Below the pieces are notes generated by a model. It searched no databases, had not been told where the DNA came from, and was given only the letters and a program-made list of their open reading frames with translations. Of a stretch of DNA of 64,000 nt, positions 42,538-52,467 are shown in pieces (position 1 is the stretch's first letter; the number at the start of each line of letters is the position of its first letter). Source of the DNA: Nitrosopumilus oxyclinae (GTDB lineage Archaea > Thermoproteota > Nitrososphaeria > Nitrososphaerales > Nitrosopumilaceae); assembly GCF_013407165.1 (NCBI RefSeq), contig NZ_CP026994.1, positions 1,454,187-1,518,186 of the forward strand, in the 5' to 3' direction. The translations under genes were made by a program, and so were the position numbers.

Positions 42538-42870
42538 CTATGGATTAGATTCCATTTGAGACAATTTTGTAATTACTTGTTCTAATTCTGCTTTGTTTTC
42601 TTCTATTACACGTTTTATCACTTCGATCTCACGATTAATTTGATCTATATGAACATCATCTGAATTTTTAATTTGATTTTCTAAATCATTTAAGATTTTT
42701 TGATTTTGTTGGTTGATTTTTTCTAATTCATTTTTGTATGATTCTAATTTTTCATATTGATTGGTAATTTCAGGAACATCAATGTATTCTTGGGAAGTTA
42801 GAAAGCCTAATGTAATTACAACACTCCCAATTGATAAAACTGCAATGAGAATGATAATTGTTAATCTCAA
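42538..42870 (-). CDS. Membrane-anchored coiled-coil protein, 110 aa
   Basis: An N-terminal helix (about 3-24) followed by a long coiled coil (about 35-108) rich in Glu, Lys, Asn and Gln ([20 protein letters not shown]). It starts with TTG 42870. The coiled coil probably lies outside the membrane and may make a dimer. It stands 44 bases after the COG1361-like gene of the ABC system and might be part of that operon. Function unknown. Confidence 0.65.
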   Translation of the reverse strand: MRLTIIILIAVLSIGSVVITLGFLTSQEYIDVPEITNQYEKLESYKNELEKINQQNQKILNDLENQIKNSDDVHIDQINREIEVIKRVIEENKAELEQVITKLSQMESNP

Positions 42871-42914
42871 TTTATTATTCCTTATTTCTCTATTTTAAAT
42901 TTAAAATTATATCT

Positions 42915-44219
42915 TCAATTAGCCTCAATTGTTGCTTTTTTACGCCTACGAATTATGTAAAATGCAGCTCCTAGGACCAAAATAATTGGGATAATTATCA
43001 TTGTCGGGTCAGTAGAATTTTCATCTTCATTTGATGGTGCCTTTACAGTAATTGTTGCATCATGATTTAGAAATATCTCATCTCTTGTACTGTCTTTGTA
43101 TCTAACAGTGATAGTTATATCATGCTCACCGTATTGTGGTTCACCATCAAATTCAATTGGAATGTTAAATGGAACTGGTGCATCTGTTTCAATTTCATCA
43201 ATGAATTGAGTTGATGATTTAATGTTAGAGTCACCTTTAGATTCAATAGATACAAAACCAAATAATCCATCTTCATTACCTTCGTTAATAATTTCACCAA
43301 TCACCATTTGATTGCCAGATAATTCTATAACATCAACATTGAAAATTCTTAAATCAATTAATCCTTTAATGTAAAAATCAACAATTTTTGAAATTTGATG
43401 TAAATCACCATGTGTATTATAGTATGAAATTAATAAAGGGATTCTTAGAGTATCACCTTTTAATGATTGGGGAACATATACAGTTGCAGTTAGATATTTT
43501 ACAGTTTTTGGAGGAATATTTCCAATGTCCCAGCTTGATTCCAAAATTACAACATTTTCAATATTAGTAGTTGAAGATGATGTTGATGCAAGTTCTGTTT
43601 GTGTATTAGTTGCAGTAATATCTACACCAGAAAGTGGAGCAGTGCCATCATTTGCAATTTCAATAACTACATGATTAGATCGTAAAGAAGTAAGAAAAGG
43701 TTCTTGAGCTTTGACATTAATCACACCATCACCTGTTACTTTAAAATCAAAATTAGCAAAAGCAGTTCGAACACCAGATTCTCTTAATCGTGAATAATCA
43801 ACTTTCACAGTTCCAGGGTACTGCTGGATTTGAGCATTATTATCAATATTTACAAAAAATGTCAAGTGGAAATTCTCTCCTGCCAACGAATTTGAATCAC
43901 TATCTGCATGTATCACTGCGCCTGGGCCATCAGATGCTGAAAAACCAAATGGTAATGACAACTGGCCTCTAATTCCAGTTATATCCTGAGTTCCAACGTT
44001 TGCAAATACAACTGTAAATGGAACATTACTATCACCTGCTTCCACTTCAATTTTTTCATTTATTGTACCAAAATAAGCATCTAAAAATTTTACATCACCA
44101 AAATCTCTTTCAAAAGGAGATTGGCCAAATCCTCCTGAAGTAATTTGTGCATATGAATTATTAAAAATAATTGGTAACAATCCAATTACAAATAACGATA
44201 AAATGATTTTAGAATTCAT
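42915..44219 (-). CDS. Secreted COG1361/NEW3-like beta-sandwich protein of an ABC system
   Basis: A 434-residue protein with a signal peptide (1-24, ending SYA), repeated Ig-like domains (about 35-160, 165-285, 290-400) of the CARDB/NEW3 type and a C-terminal helix (about 409-426) with a RRRKK stop. The ATG at 44219 shares one base with the stop of the ATPase gene. COG1361-type proteins often accompany MacB/LolD-like ATPases and permeases in archaea, so it is likely the outer component of this ABC system. Substrate unknown. Confidence 0.78.
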   Translation of the reverse strand: MNSKIILSLFVIGLLPIIFNNSYAQITSGGFGQSPFERDFGDVKFLDAYFGTINEKIEVEAGDSNVPFTVVFANVGTQDITGIRGQLSLPFGFSASDGPGAVIHADSDSNSLAGENFHLTFFVNIDNNAQIQQYPGTVKVDYSRLRESGVRTAFANFDFKVTGDGVINVKAQEPFLTSLRSNHVVIEIANDGTAPLSGVDITATNTQTELASTSSSTTNIENVVILESSWDIGNIPPKTVKYLTATVYVPQSLKGDTLRIPLLISYYNTHGDLHQISKIVDFYIKGLIDLRIFNVDVIELSGNQMVIGEIINEGNEDGLFGFVSIESKGDSNIKSSTQFIDEIETDAPVPFNIPIEFDGEPQYGEHDITITVRYKDSTRDEIFLNHDATITVKAPSNEDENSTDPTMIIIPIILVLGAAFYIIRRRKKATIEAN

Positions 44220-44893
44220 TATGCCACTATCTCCATTTCAGATGGAAGATCACCTTCAAAGGCTCTACCATCTTTAATAGTAATTACTCTATCAACTTCT
44301 CCAAAATGTTCTCTATCGTGTGTAACAATTATGAATGTCTGATTTAGTTTTTTTGCCATTGATTTCATTAGTTGAACTATAGTTGCTGAAGTAATAGAAT
44401 CAAGATTACCAGTTGGCTCATCAGCTAATACTATTGATGGTTTATTGATTAAGCCTCTTGCAATTGCAACTCTTTGAGCTTGTCCACCAGAAATTTTATT
44501 TGCACGTTTGTATATTTGGTCTTCAAGTCCAACTGCTTTCAGTAAATCTATTGCATCTTTCTCACCAGTATTATTGCCTGCAATTTGTAAAGGCAACAAA
44601 ACATTTTCTAAAACTGAGAGATCAGTAAGCAGATTTGAAAATTGAAAAATAAAACCTAATTTCTTATTTCTAAATGAAGAGATTTTATCATCATTAAGTG
44701 TAGTAGTATCAATTCCATCAATCGCAATTTTACCTTTTGTTGGATGATCTAATAATCCAATCATGTTTAGTAATGTAGATTTTCCAGATCCAGAGCTACC
44801 AACAATTAAAACAAATTCTCCTTGTTTAATTGAAAATGAAACATCATCAAGAGCTTTCACCCTGTTATCGGCTTCACCGTAAATTTTACTCAT
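44219..44893 (-). CDS. ABC transporter ATP-binding protein (MacB/LolD type)
   Basis: A 224-residue ABC ATPase with Walker A GSSGSGKST, Q-loop FIFQFSNLL, signature ISGGQAQRVAIARG, Walker B VLADEPTGNLDS and switch His in VTHDRE. The ATG at 44893 gives MSKIYG. However the conserved first strand (LEIND) lies in frame upstream, reachable only through a CTG near 44920, as a TGA closes the frame before that. The true start may be non-AUG, or the protein may simply be slightly short. It pairs with the permease at 44913. Confidence 0.9.
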   Translation of the reverse strand: MSKIYGEADNRVKALDDVSFSIKQGEFVLIVGSSGSGKSTLLNMIGLLDHPTKGKIAIDGIDTTTLNDDKISSFRNKKLGFIFQFSNLLTDLSVLENVLLPLQIAGNNTGEKDAIDLLKAVGLEDQIYKRANKISGGQAQRVAIARGLINKPSIVLADEPTGNLDSITSATIVQLMKSMAKKLNQTFIIVTHDREHFGEVDRVITIKDGRAFEGDLPSEMEIVA

Positions 44894-44912
44894 ATCATTA
44901 ATTTCAAGTACA

Positions 44913-46109
44913 CTAGACAGTTCTCATAGCCTCCACAGGTAGTAGTTTCGTAGCTCTATACGATGGATATAGAGATGCTATTATTGCCAAAATAAATGAC
45001 ATTAATGCAGTTTGGATAATCTTTTCCCAGTTGTAAGTTACTTCTAAAGGAAGACTCCCATTAAACGACATTTTGGTTTCCTTTGCATATACAGTATAAC
45101 CCAAGCCTGCTGCAGTACCTACACCAGCACCAATAGCTCCAATAATCATTCCTTGGAAAATAAAAATTATCAAAATATCTTTTCGTTTAGCTCCAATTGA
45201 TCTCATGACACCAATTTGTCTTGTTTTTCCATTTACCAACATCATTTGTATTGTTACAATTGCAAATGCAGATGCCATCATTCCAAAATATCCAATCATG
45301 TTGATCATAGCAATACCAGATCTAAAACCTTGTAGTTGAGCTTCTGATGCTTCTTCTGTAGTTTCTGCAATAAAGTCTTCATTTGGGAATGAGCGTAAAA
45401 AGAATTCTTTAACTTCAAAAGCTTTAGAATGATCGTAAAGTTTCACCATAAATGAACCAGTATCTCCATGTCTACTCATCATATCCCGTAAAGTATCAAT
45501 GTGAATAACTCCAGAATAATCAAACCCTTGTCCACCGGGTGAATTTGCAATTCCAGTAACTGTAAATCGTCTGATTTGATCTTGACCCCATCTATCAACC
45601 ACTAGAACTTTTACACTATCACCAACCTGAGCTCCTCCAAGATCTCTTGCTACATTAGATCCTAATACTATAGAGTTTCTTGAAAAAACATAACTTCCTT
45701 CTGTAACAGTTTCATGAACTGTAGATGCTCTAATATCATTAAATGGATCAACACCAACTAATGAAATTCTAGTTTCTTGAATTAGTTTTCCATTTTTAGT
45801 CATATTCATTTCTGAAGTGGTAGATAGCCGCGGTGTTGCGGCTTGAACAACTGGAATTCGCTCAAACCATCGAATTAAAGATTGATCAGATTTATCGATA
45901 AAATCAAATTCATCAGTTACAATAACATCCCCAGTGTTGTAATCACTAATGTCTCTAACAATAGCATCAAACAATCCCTGAAAAATTACAAAGTTTACAT
46001 GAATTACTAAAATTCCAATTGTTACTGCTAACACAGCACCAACCAAACTTCCTTTCTGATTAAACAGCATTCTTTTTGCTAATTTTATCCTGTAATCCAC
46101 AAGAAACAT
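44913..46109 (-). CDS. ABC transporter permease (FtsX/MacB type)
   Basis: A 398-residue protein with an N-terminal helix (about 22-46), a large extracellular MacB-like domain (about 50-265) and three C-terminal helices (about 268-290, 316-342, 363-383). The RQIGVMRSIGAKRKDI segment is typical of FtsX-family permeases, whose members push material outside the cell rather than transport it through a channel. It is the first gene of the permease-ATPase-COG1361 operon. The substrate is unknown; lipoprotein or surface-polymer handling are possible. Confidence 0.9.
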   Translation of the reverse strand: MFLVDYRIKLAKRMLFNQKGSLVGAVLAVTIGILVIHVNFVIFQGLFDAIVRDISDYNTGDVIVTDEFDFIDKSDQSLIRWFERIPVVQAATPRLSTTSEMNMTKNGKLIQETRISLVGVDPFNDIRASTVHETVTEGSYVFSRNSIVLGSNVARDLGGAQVGDSVKVLVVDRWGQDQIRRFTVTGIANSPGGQGFDYSGVIHIDTLRDMMSRHGDTGSFMVKLYDHSKAFEVKEFFLRSFPNEDFIAETTEEASEAQLQGFRSGIAMINMIGYFGMMASAFAIVTIQMMLVNGKTRQIGVMRSIGAKRKDILIIFIFQGMIIGAIGAGVGTAAGLGYTVYAKETKMSFNGSLPLEVTYNWEKIIQTALMSFILAIIASLYPSYRATKLLPVEAMRTV

Positions 46110-46216
46110 GAAATAGTCTGATATTTAACGTATATGATACATAGTGCTAATAGTATAGACAATTTTATAACATATTAGTAATTTCTATTGTTAATGGAGT
46201 CATTTTAGGTGATATA

Positions 46217-47119
46217 TTGGACAATTTAGATATCAAAATTATGAGTAGATTATTAAATAATTGCAGAGAATCAGATCGACAAATAGGCATAGAATTAGGA
46301 ATATCAGGAGGAGCAGTAAGAGCCAGAATCCGAAAAATGATTGAAAAGAAGATAATTGAAGAATTTTTTGTCAAAGTTGAACCTCCAGTCTTGGGATATG
46401 GAGTTTTGTATTTTGTTGTATCAGGAGAAAACATTACAGAAATTTTAGAACAAGCAAGTCTTGTAGGTGAACCATATTTTGTAGTACCATGTGTTGGTGG
46501 AATAACAGTTTGTGGAATTTCTATAAAAGAAAATGTCAATCAAAAAATTGAACTTGCAAAAAAATTGATGAAAGATGTTAGAGTGTTATCTATTTTTGAA
46601 GCAGAAAATCCAGGATATAGTTCCAATCTTACAAAAACAGATTTAGAAATTCTAGAAGAATTAATCAAAGATCCTAGACAAAGAATAGAACAAATAGCAA
46701 GAAATACAAAAATGTCAACAAAAACAATTACAAGATGTATAGAAAAATTACATGAAAATGAAGGAATACAATTTACACTAGTTTATGATCCTAAAAAAAT
46801 TGAAAATTTCATTCCACATGCCATTCTTACATGGATAGAAGGAGATCTAAAGGAAACTTTAGAGAGTTTGAATAATTCATTTTCTAACTCATACTTACAA
46901 ATTCCATTTATTGCAAAAAATCAAATTGTATTATTTATGTACAGTGACAATATTTTCAAAATGGATGAATTAACACAAAAAATTAGAAAAATTAAAAATG
47001 TAAAATCAGTTGACTTGTTTATCCCAAAGAAGATGTCATTTTACATAAAATGGATAGAAAAAGCTATAAATGATTTCAAAAAATCACCAAAATTACATTT
47101 AACATATCAAACCAATTAA
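46217..47119 (+). CDS. Lrp/AsnC-like transcription regulator with two HTH domains
   Basis: A 300-residue protein. HTH 1 (about 3-50) reads LDIKIMSRLLNNCRESDRQI and GISGGAVRARIRKMIEKKII, typical of AsnC. A second HTH (about 142-190) reads RIEQIARNTKMSTKTITRCI. Each is followed by an alpha/beta domain of about 80-100 residues. Tandem duplication of this kind is seen in archaeal Lrp-like proteins. The start is TTG 46217, supported by an AGGTGAT ribosome site at 46207-46213. It is divergent from the ABC permease operon and may regulate it. Confidence 0.82.
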   Translation: MDNLDIKIMSRLLNNCRESDRQIGIELGISGGAVRARIRKMIEKKIIEEFFVKVEPPVLGYGVLYFVVSGENITEILEQASLVGEPYFVVPCVGGITVCGISIKENVNQKIELAKKLMKDVRVLSIFEAENPGYSSNLTKTDLEILEELIKDPRQRIEQIARNTKMSTKTITRCIEKLHENEGIQFTLVYDPKKIENFIPHAILTWIEGDLKETLESLNNSFSNSYLQIPFIAKNQIVLFMYSDNIFKMDELTQKIRKIKNVKSVDLFIPKKMSFYIKWIEKAINDFKKSPKLHLTYQTN

Positions 47120-47144
47120 ATAAGAATAATTTTCTACAAATTAT

Positions 47145-47660
47145 ATGAAAGAGAAAAAGATCTATGAAGGAAAAATCTTAGGTCTTAGTGTTTATGATGG
47201 TAAAATTGAAGGTAGAAAAGTTAAACGAGAAGTTATCAAACATAGAGGTGCTGCAGCCATGCTTGCATTTGATGAAAATAAAAAAGTAATTCTTGTTAAA
47301 CAACACAGGTTTCCACACGGATATGTTTTAGAAATTCCTGCTGGGACATTAGAAAAAAAAGAAGAACCAGTAAAATGTGCATTTAGAGAATTAGAAGAAG
47401 AAACAGGATATAGAGCCAAAAAAATGACTCCTCTCATTACTTACTATCCATCAATTGGCTATAATGAGGAGATAATTCATTGCTTTCTAGCCTCAGGATT
47501 GAAGAAAATATCTGATCTGAAGCTTGATGAAGATGAAATTTTATCTGTAGTAAAAATGGATTTCAAAAAACTCCTTACAATGATAAAAACTGGTAAAATT
47601 CAAGATTCAAAGACAATATGTGCAGTTTTAACATATGCTGCAAAGAAAAAATTATACTAA
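47145..47660 (+). CDS. NUDIX hydrolase (ADP-ribose pyrophosphatase-like)
   Basis: A 171-residue protein with a full NUDIX box: [20 protein letters not shown] then ETGY (about 65-88). The N-terminal [20 protein letters not shown] and the HRGAAAML segment are typical of ADP-ribose pyrophosphatases. It hydrolyses nucleoside diphosphate sugars. It starts 25 bases after the Lrp-like regulator stop and may share its transcript. Confidence 0.9.
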   Translation: MKEKKIYEGKILGLSVYDGKIEGRKVKREVIKHRGAAAMLAFDENKKVILVKQHRFPHGYVLEIPAGTLEKKEEPVKCAFRELEEETGYRAKKMTPLITYYPSIGYNEEIIHCFLASGLKKISDLKLDEDEILSVVKMDFKKLLTMIKTGKIQDSKTICAVLTYAAKKKLY

Positions 47661-48641
47661 TTATTCATTATAGATAGGCTGCACAAGATCTGCAACATCA
47701 GCCCAAGATTGTGCAATTCTTTCAAACATGTATACAAGATCAAGAAAATCTAATGGAATTTGTTTTTTATTTCCTAATGTGTTTCTGAGTAAACTAAGTT
47801 TTTTTTCATATTGTTTATGCATAGAAATTGCTTCAATAGCTAAAAGCCTATCAGGTTTTGTAAAAGCATCAATAGATTTTTCTGCAAGTTTATTAAAATC
47901 TTTTACAACATCATAAATTTTTTTAGAAAACTCTTTTGATAATGAAAAATTAAAGATGAAAATAGCTAATTCAACAATAGAATCACCTGCATTTTCAAGA
48001 ACATTTGCAGCAACTCTATAATCAAGTACATCAATATTTTCTAAATTAAATACATTTGACAGTCTTTTGTCAACTAATGTACTGCGAATTAAACGAACTA
48101 ATAAAAAATATTGTCTATTTACTTCAACATCACGTTTAGACAATGTTTGAAGATTAGATTTATCATCTGAAATTAATCCATTTAAAACATCATCATACAT
48201 TCCAAGTGCAATGGAACTCATTCGTTTGAGAATTTTTGATGGATTTAGTGTTGTTGCATCTAAGAGAAATTGCATGTTAATGTGAGATGCATCCTCTTCA
48301 ATTATCTCCATACCAACTAATCGTCTCATTGAATTACGAATGTCTTCTCTATCTTTTCCAGGGATGATAGATTTTGAATTGATTACAATAATGTCATATC
48401 CTAAGAGATACGCACCTGTTATGTTTGCAACAATATTTTCTTCTTTAGGTAATGGATATGAAATTACAAGTTCTTTTGTTGGTCGAGTTTCTTTATTTGC
48501 AGATATTGAAATACTATCTTGACCAGTTTCTATTTCAACCTGATTACCTTTATCTAGATTATTTGCATCGACCCACTCTTTAGGTAATGAAACTAGTATG
48601 CTACTTCCAATTCTTTGCAGTCGTCGAATAAATTTAGTCAA
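47661..48641 (-). CDS. PhoU-like phosphate regulator with N-terminal AbrB/SpoVT domain
   Basis: A 326-residue protein. An AbrB-like domain (about 3-50: FIRRLQRIGSSILVSLPKEW) precedes a PhoU-like helical region (about 100-320). This fusion is common in archaea and is linked to control of phosphate uptake. The start is TTG 48641, no ATG being available. No pst transporter gene is nearby, so the target cannot be read from context. Confidence 0.85.
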   Translation of the reverse strand: MTKFIRRLQRIGSSILVSLPKEWVDANNLDKGNQVEIETGQDSISISANKETRPTKELVISYPLPKEENIVANITGAYLLGYDIIVINSKSIIPGKDREDIRNSMRRLVGMEIIEEDASHINMQFLLDATTLNPSKILKRMSSIALGMYDDVLNGLISDDKSNLQTLSKRDVEVNRQYFLLVRLIRSTLVDKRLSNVFNLENIDVLDYRVAANVLENAGDSIVELAIFIFNFSLSKEFSKKIYDVVKDFNKLAEKSIDAFTKPDRLLAIEAISMHKQYEKKLSLLRNTLGNKKQIPLDFLDLVYMFERIAQSWADVADLVQPIYNE

Positions 48642-48706
48642 TTTATACTAATATAATTAATTTAAGCCATATTCTTATATTTTGTGTAAAGTTTAAACTC
48701 AGATCA

Positions 48707-49618
48707 ATGGAGGCTACAGCATTTTGTCCAGCACACATTACAGGTTTTTTTAAAGCCCATTTAGAAGGGCATGGGGATAATTTAGAAAGTTTAGGCTCAA
48801 TGGGAGCAGGTTTTTCAATAAATCAAGGAGTGACAACTAAAGTAAAAATAGAAACAAAAGATAATCAAAAATCAAATTTTAAAATTACAACACATGGATA
48901 TCAATCAGATAAAACAGATGTTTCACAATACGTATTAAATGAATTTTTAAAATTAGGAGAATTTTCAGATAAATTTTTTGACATAGAACACAACATATCA
49001 GTTCCAGTGGGTTATGGTTTAGGATCTAGTAGTGCAGTTGCATTATCATTATCATTTGCATTAGATCAAGCACTTGAAACTAAATTAGAAAAAACAATTA
49101 TCGGACAAATTGCTCATAATGCTGAAATAAATTGTAAAACAGGACTAGGAGATGTCTTAGCATCATATCATGGAGGATTTGAAATTAGAGTTAAACCAGG
49201 TGCACCAGGAATTGGACATGTTGAAAAAATTCCTACAGAAAAAATTTCAATCATTATGATTTGTTTTTCTCCAATTTCTACAAATAAATTCATCAAAGAA
49301 CGTTTATCCCAAATTAATGGGTTAGGTGGAAAAATGGTAAATCAATTAATAGAATCAAAAGATTATGATCATTTTCAAGATATGTCATTGGAATTTGCAA
49401 AGTATGTAGATGTAATGACTCCTAGAATGCAAAAAATAGTAAAAGAGTTATCTGAAAATAATATTAAATGTGGAATCGCCCTTTTTGGAGAAACAATTTT
49501 TTCTATGATTCCACAAAAAGAAGAATCTAAAGTTTTGGATATTTTACAAAAATATTCTGATGGAATTTTAATAAAATCAGTGTTAGATGATGATGGGGCC
49601 AGAGTTTTAAATAATTAA
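48707..49618 (+). CDS. Pantoate kinase
   Basis: A 303-residue GHMP kinase of the archaeal pantoate kinase type. It begins ATAFCPAHITGFFKAH and carries the GHMP ATP loop VPVGYGLGSSSAVALS (about 100-115). It phosphorylates pantoate to 4-phosphopantoate, an archaeal replacement for the bacterial route to CoA. It is the first of four consecutive CoA genes (pantoate kinase, PPS, PanB, CoaBC). Confidence 0.9.
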   Translation: MEATAFCPAHITGFFKAHLEGHGDNLESLGSMGAGFSINQGVTTKVKIETKDNQKSNFKITTHGYQSDKTDVSQYVLNEFLKLGEFSDKFFDIEHNISVPVGYGLGSSSAVALSLSFALDQALETKLEKTIIGQIAHNAEINCKTGLGDVLASYHGGFEIRVKPGAPGIGHVEKIPTEKISIIMICFSPISTNKFIKERLSQINGLGGKMVNQLIESKDYDHFQDMSLEFAKYVDVMTPRMQKIVKELSENNIKCGIALFGETIFSMIPQKEESKVLDILQKYSDGILIKSVLDDDGARVLNN

Positions 49619-49627
49619 TTAGAAATT

Positions 49628-50392
49628 ATGTCATTAATTCCCAAATCTCACCCTAGAGCTAAATCTCTTTTAATTCGTGAGAAACTTGTTGAAGGATTTG
49701 ATAATGGACTGGTTGCTAAAGAAGGCCTTTTAGCTCAAGGTAGAGGAGAGGCATTTGATTATCTCCTAGGAGAAAAAACAGGCAAGGCTGCTAAACAAGC
49801 TATCAAGGCTGCAGCAGCCCAATTACTTGTAGCAAAATTACCAGTAATCTCAGTTAATGGAAATATAGCAGCATTATGTCCAAAACAAATTGTAAAACTA
49901 TCAAAACAAATCAAAGCAAAACTTGAGGTAAATCTATTCTATACTAATGAAAAAAGAAAGTTGTCAATCATTAAAACTTTGAAAAAAAATGGTGCCAGTG
50001 AAATTTTAGGTTCTAAAACTACATCATCTAAAAAATTACCAGGCATAGATTCTGCAAGAAGAATTGTAGATAAAAATGGAATATTTGTGGCAGATGTTGT
50101 AGTAGTTCCTTTAGAAGACGGAGATCGAACAATGGCACTAAGAAAAGCTGGAAAAATAGTCATAACATTTGATCTAAATCCACTCTCCAGAACATCACAG
50201 ACAGCAGATATTACAATTGTAGATAATGTAACCAGAGCAATTGATTTACTAATAATTGAATTAAAAAAACTATCAAAAAAAAATCAAAAGAGTCTTCAAA
50301 AAATTGTTGATAATTTTGATAATAAAAAGAATCTAAGAGAAAATGTAATTCAAATAAAAAATAATTTGGATAGGAGAGCCAAAATTGCATAA
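49628..50392 (+). CDS. 4-phosphopantoate-beta-alanine ligase (phosphopantothenate synthetase)
   Basis: A 254-residue protein of the archaeal PPS family: IPKSHPRAKSLLIREKLVEG, GLVAKEGLLAQGRGEAFDYL, and VVVVPLEDGDRTMALRKAGK. It joins 4-phosphopantoate to beta-alanine with ATP. The Lys-rich C-terminal helix is followed by an 8-base overlap with panB. Confidence 0.92.
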   Translation: MSLIPKSHPRAKSLLIREKLVEGFDNGLVAKEGLLAQGRGEAFDYLLGEKTGKAAKQAIKAAAAQLLVAKLPVISVNGNIAALCPKQIVKLSKQIKAKLEVNLFYTNEKRKLSIIKTLKKNGASEILGSKTTSSKKLPGIDSARRIVDKNGIFVADVVVVPLEDGDRTMALRKAGKIVITFDLNPLSRTSQTADITIVDNVTRAIDLLIIELKKLSKKNQKSLQKIVDNFDNKKNLRENVIQIKNNLDRRAKIA

Positions 50393-51224
50393 AACTGTTC
50401 AAGATATAATTAATATGAAAAAAGAGAAAAAGAAAATTTCTGTAATTACAAGTTATGATTACACTCTTGCTTCATTATGTGATAGAGCAGGAATTGATGT
50501 AATGTTAGTTGGAGATAGTGCCGGAATGGTAATGCTAGGATATGAAAATACAATTCCTGTTACAATGGATCAAATGTGTATGTTTACTGAAGCTGTTAGT
50601 AGAGCAAGAAAAAATTCTCTACTAGTAGCAGATCTACCGTTCATGTCATACCAGGCAAGTATTGAAGATGCCATAAATAATTCTGGTAGATTAATTAAAT
50701 CCGGTGCAGATGCAGTAAAACTTGAAGGTGGTTTAATTATGGCTGAAACAATTAGTGCAATAGTGGATGTAGGAATTCCTGTAATGGGACATATTGGACT
50801 TCAACCACAAACTACGATGCTTTCAGAAGGATACAAAGTTCAAGGCAAAACAAAAGATAGTGCAATGAAGTTAATTGAAGATGCCAAGGGGTTAGAAGAG
50901 GCAGGAGTTTTCAGTATTGTATTAGAAATGGTTAGTAATGAGGTTGGACAGATTATTTCTGAATCAGTTAACATTCCCACCATAGGGATAGGTTCTGGTG
51001 TAAATTGTGATGGACAAGTATTGGTTGTTCAAGATTTGTTAGGCATGTATGATAAAATTAAACCAAAATTTGCCAAAAGATACATGAATTTATCTGAAGA
51101 TATTGTAAAATCACTTGAAGAATATAGAACTGATGTTGAATCAGGTTCATTTCCTACTAAAGAGAACTCATTTTCAATGAATGAAGAAGAATTAAAAAAG
51201 TTACGTGAAGCACTTGGTAGTTAA
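50385..51224 (+). CDS. panB: 3-methyl-2-oxobutanoate hydroxymethyltransferase
   Basis: A 279-residue protein with the PanB pattern: ISVITSYDYTLASLCDRAGI, VGDSAGMVMLGY, DAVKLEGG and HIGLQPQT. It adds a hydroxymethyl group to ketoisovalerate, giving ketopantoate for CoA. The start is TTG 50385, preceded by a GGAGAG ribosome site, and overlaps the PPS gene. Confidence 0.95.
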   Translation: MHKTVQDIINMKKEKKKISVITSYDYTLASLCDRAGIDVMLVGDSAGMVMLGYENTIPVTMDQMCMFTEAVSRARKNSLLVADLPFMSYQASIEDAINNSGRLIKSGADAVKLEGGLIMAETISAIVDVGIPVMGHIGLQPQTTMLSEGYKVQGKTKDSAMKLIEDAKGLEEAGVFSIVLEMVSNEVGQIISESVNIPTIGIGSGVNCDGQVLVVQDLLGMYDKIKPKFAKRYMNLSEDIVKSLEEYRTDVESGSFPTKENSFSMNEEELKKLREALGS

Positions 51225-52467
51225 AAAGAAATCAAAAAGAAAAGATCATCCGTCTTTAGACATAGTTAGTTCACATGGTGTAGAGTTATCTGGGAAAAAA
51301 ATTGTTTTGTGTGTGGCAGGTAGTGTTGCAGCTTACAAAGCAATTGAACTTGCAAGATTACTAATGAGACATGGAGCTGATGTAACATGTGTTACAAGTA
51401 ACGCAGTCACAAAACTAATTCAACCAGAATATTTCAAATGGGCAACAGGTAATGAAGTAATTACAAAGCTTACAGGTGAACTAGAACATATCAGATTAGC
51501 AGATTATAATCAATCTGATCTTCTAATAGTATATCCTGCAACTGCAAATACATTAGGAAAATTAGCTAATGGGATTGATGATACGCCTGTATCAACAGTT
51601 CTCACAGTAGGATTTGGATCAAAAATTCCAATCTTGATGTGTCTTGCTATGCATGCATCAATGTATGAAAATTCAGCTGTTAAAAAAAATATTGAATTTC
51701 TAAAAAATAAAATTGAATTTCTTTCTCCTAAACTAATTGAAGGTAAAGCAAAATCTCCGGAACCTGAAGATGTTTTAGAGAATGTGTTAAAAAAATTTGG
51801 ATTTGCATCCATATTAAAAAATAAAAAAGTGTTGATGACTGCAGGACCAACTGTCGAACAGATAGATCCTGTACGTGCAATTACAAACCATAGTTCTGGA
51901 AAGACAGGAGTAAGTTTAGCAACAGAATTAATTTCTGCAGGAGCTAAAGTTACATTTGTTTATGGACCAGGAAAAGAAAAACCACCAAAAGGTGCAAAAA
52001 TTATCAATGTCTCATCTAGTAAAGAAATGCATTTGGCTATAAAATCAGAATTAAAGAAAAAATTTGATATTGTAATTATGGCTGCAGCTGTTGCAGATTA
52101 TGTACCTATAATTCAAAGTAAAAATAAAATCAAAAGTTCAAAGTCAAGAATTACTATTAGCCTCAAAAAAGCTCCGAAAATCATAGATCAAGTAAAAAAA
52201 TATCAAAAAAACGTATTACTTGTAGGTTTTAAAGCAGAAACAAATCTAACAAAAAATCAATTAATTAAATCAGCTGAAAAAAAATTAAAAGAATCAACAG
52301 CAGATATGATTATTGCAAATGATGTTGGTTCAATGAGATACAAGAAAAATTCTCAAAAAAATCAAGTCATTATTGTGGATTCCAAAAAAAATATTGTCTC
52401 AAGATGGATGGATAAAGAAAAAATTGCCAAGTTTATCAGAAAACAAATTGAAGTAAAAATCAAATGA
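51205..52467 (+). CDS. coaBC: Bifunctional phosphopantothenoylcysteine decarboxylase/phosphopantothenate-cysteine ligase
   Basis: A 420-residue protein. The flavin decarboxylase half (about 30-205) has VLCVAGSVAAYKAIELARLL-type residues and a PATANTLGKLANGIDD loop. The ligase half (about 210-415) shows AGPTVEQIDPVRAITNHSSG and AAAVADYVP. It performs two sequential steps to 4-phosphopantetheine. The start is GTG 51205, overlapping panB by 20 bases. Together with the preceding genes, only PPAT and the last kinase are missing for a full CoA route in this window. Confidence 0.94.
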   Translation: MKHLVVKKKSKRKDHPSLDIVSSHGVELSGKKIVLCVAGSVAAYKAIELARLLMRHGADVTCVTSNAVTKLIQPEYFKWATGNEVITKLTGELEHIRLADYNQSDLLIVYPATANTLGKLANGIDDTPVSTVLTVGFGSKIPILMCLAMHASMYENSAVKKNIEFLKNKIEFLSPKLIEGKAKSPEPEDVLENVLKKFGFASILKNKKVLMTAGPTVEQIDPVRAITNHSSGKTGVSLATELISAGAKVTFVYGPGKEKPPKGAKIINVSSSKEMHLAIKSELKKKFDIVIMAAAVADYVPIIQSKNKIKSSKSRITISLKKAPKIIDQVKKYQKNVLLVGFKAETNLTKNQLIKSAEKKLKESTADMIIANDVGSMRYKKNSQKNQVIIVDSKKNIVSRWMDKEKIAKFIRKQIEVKIK

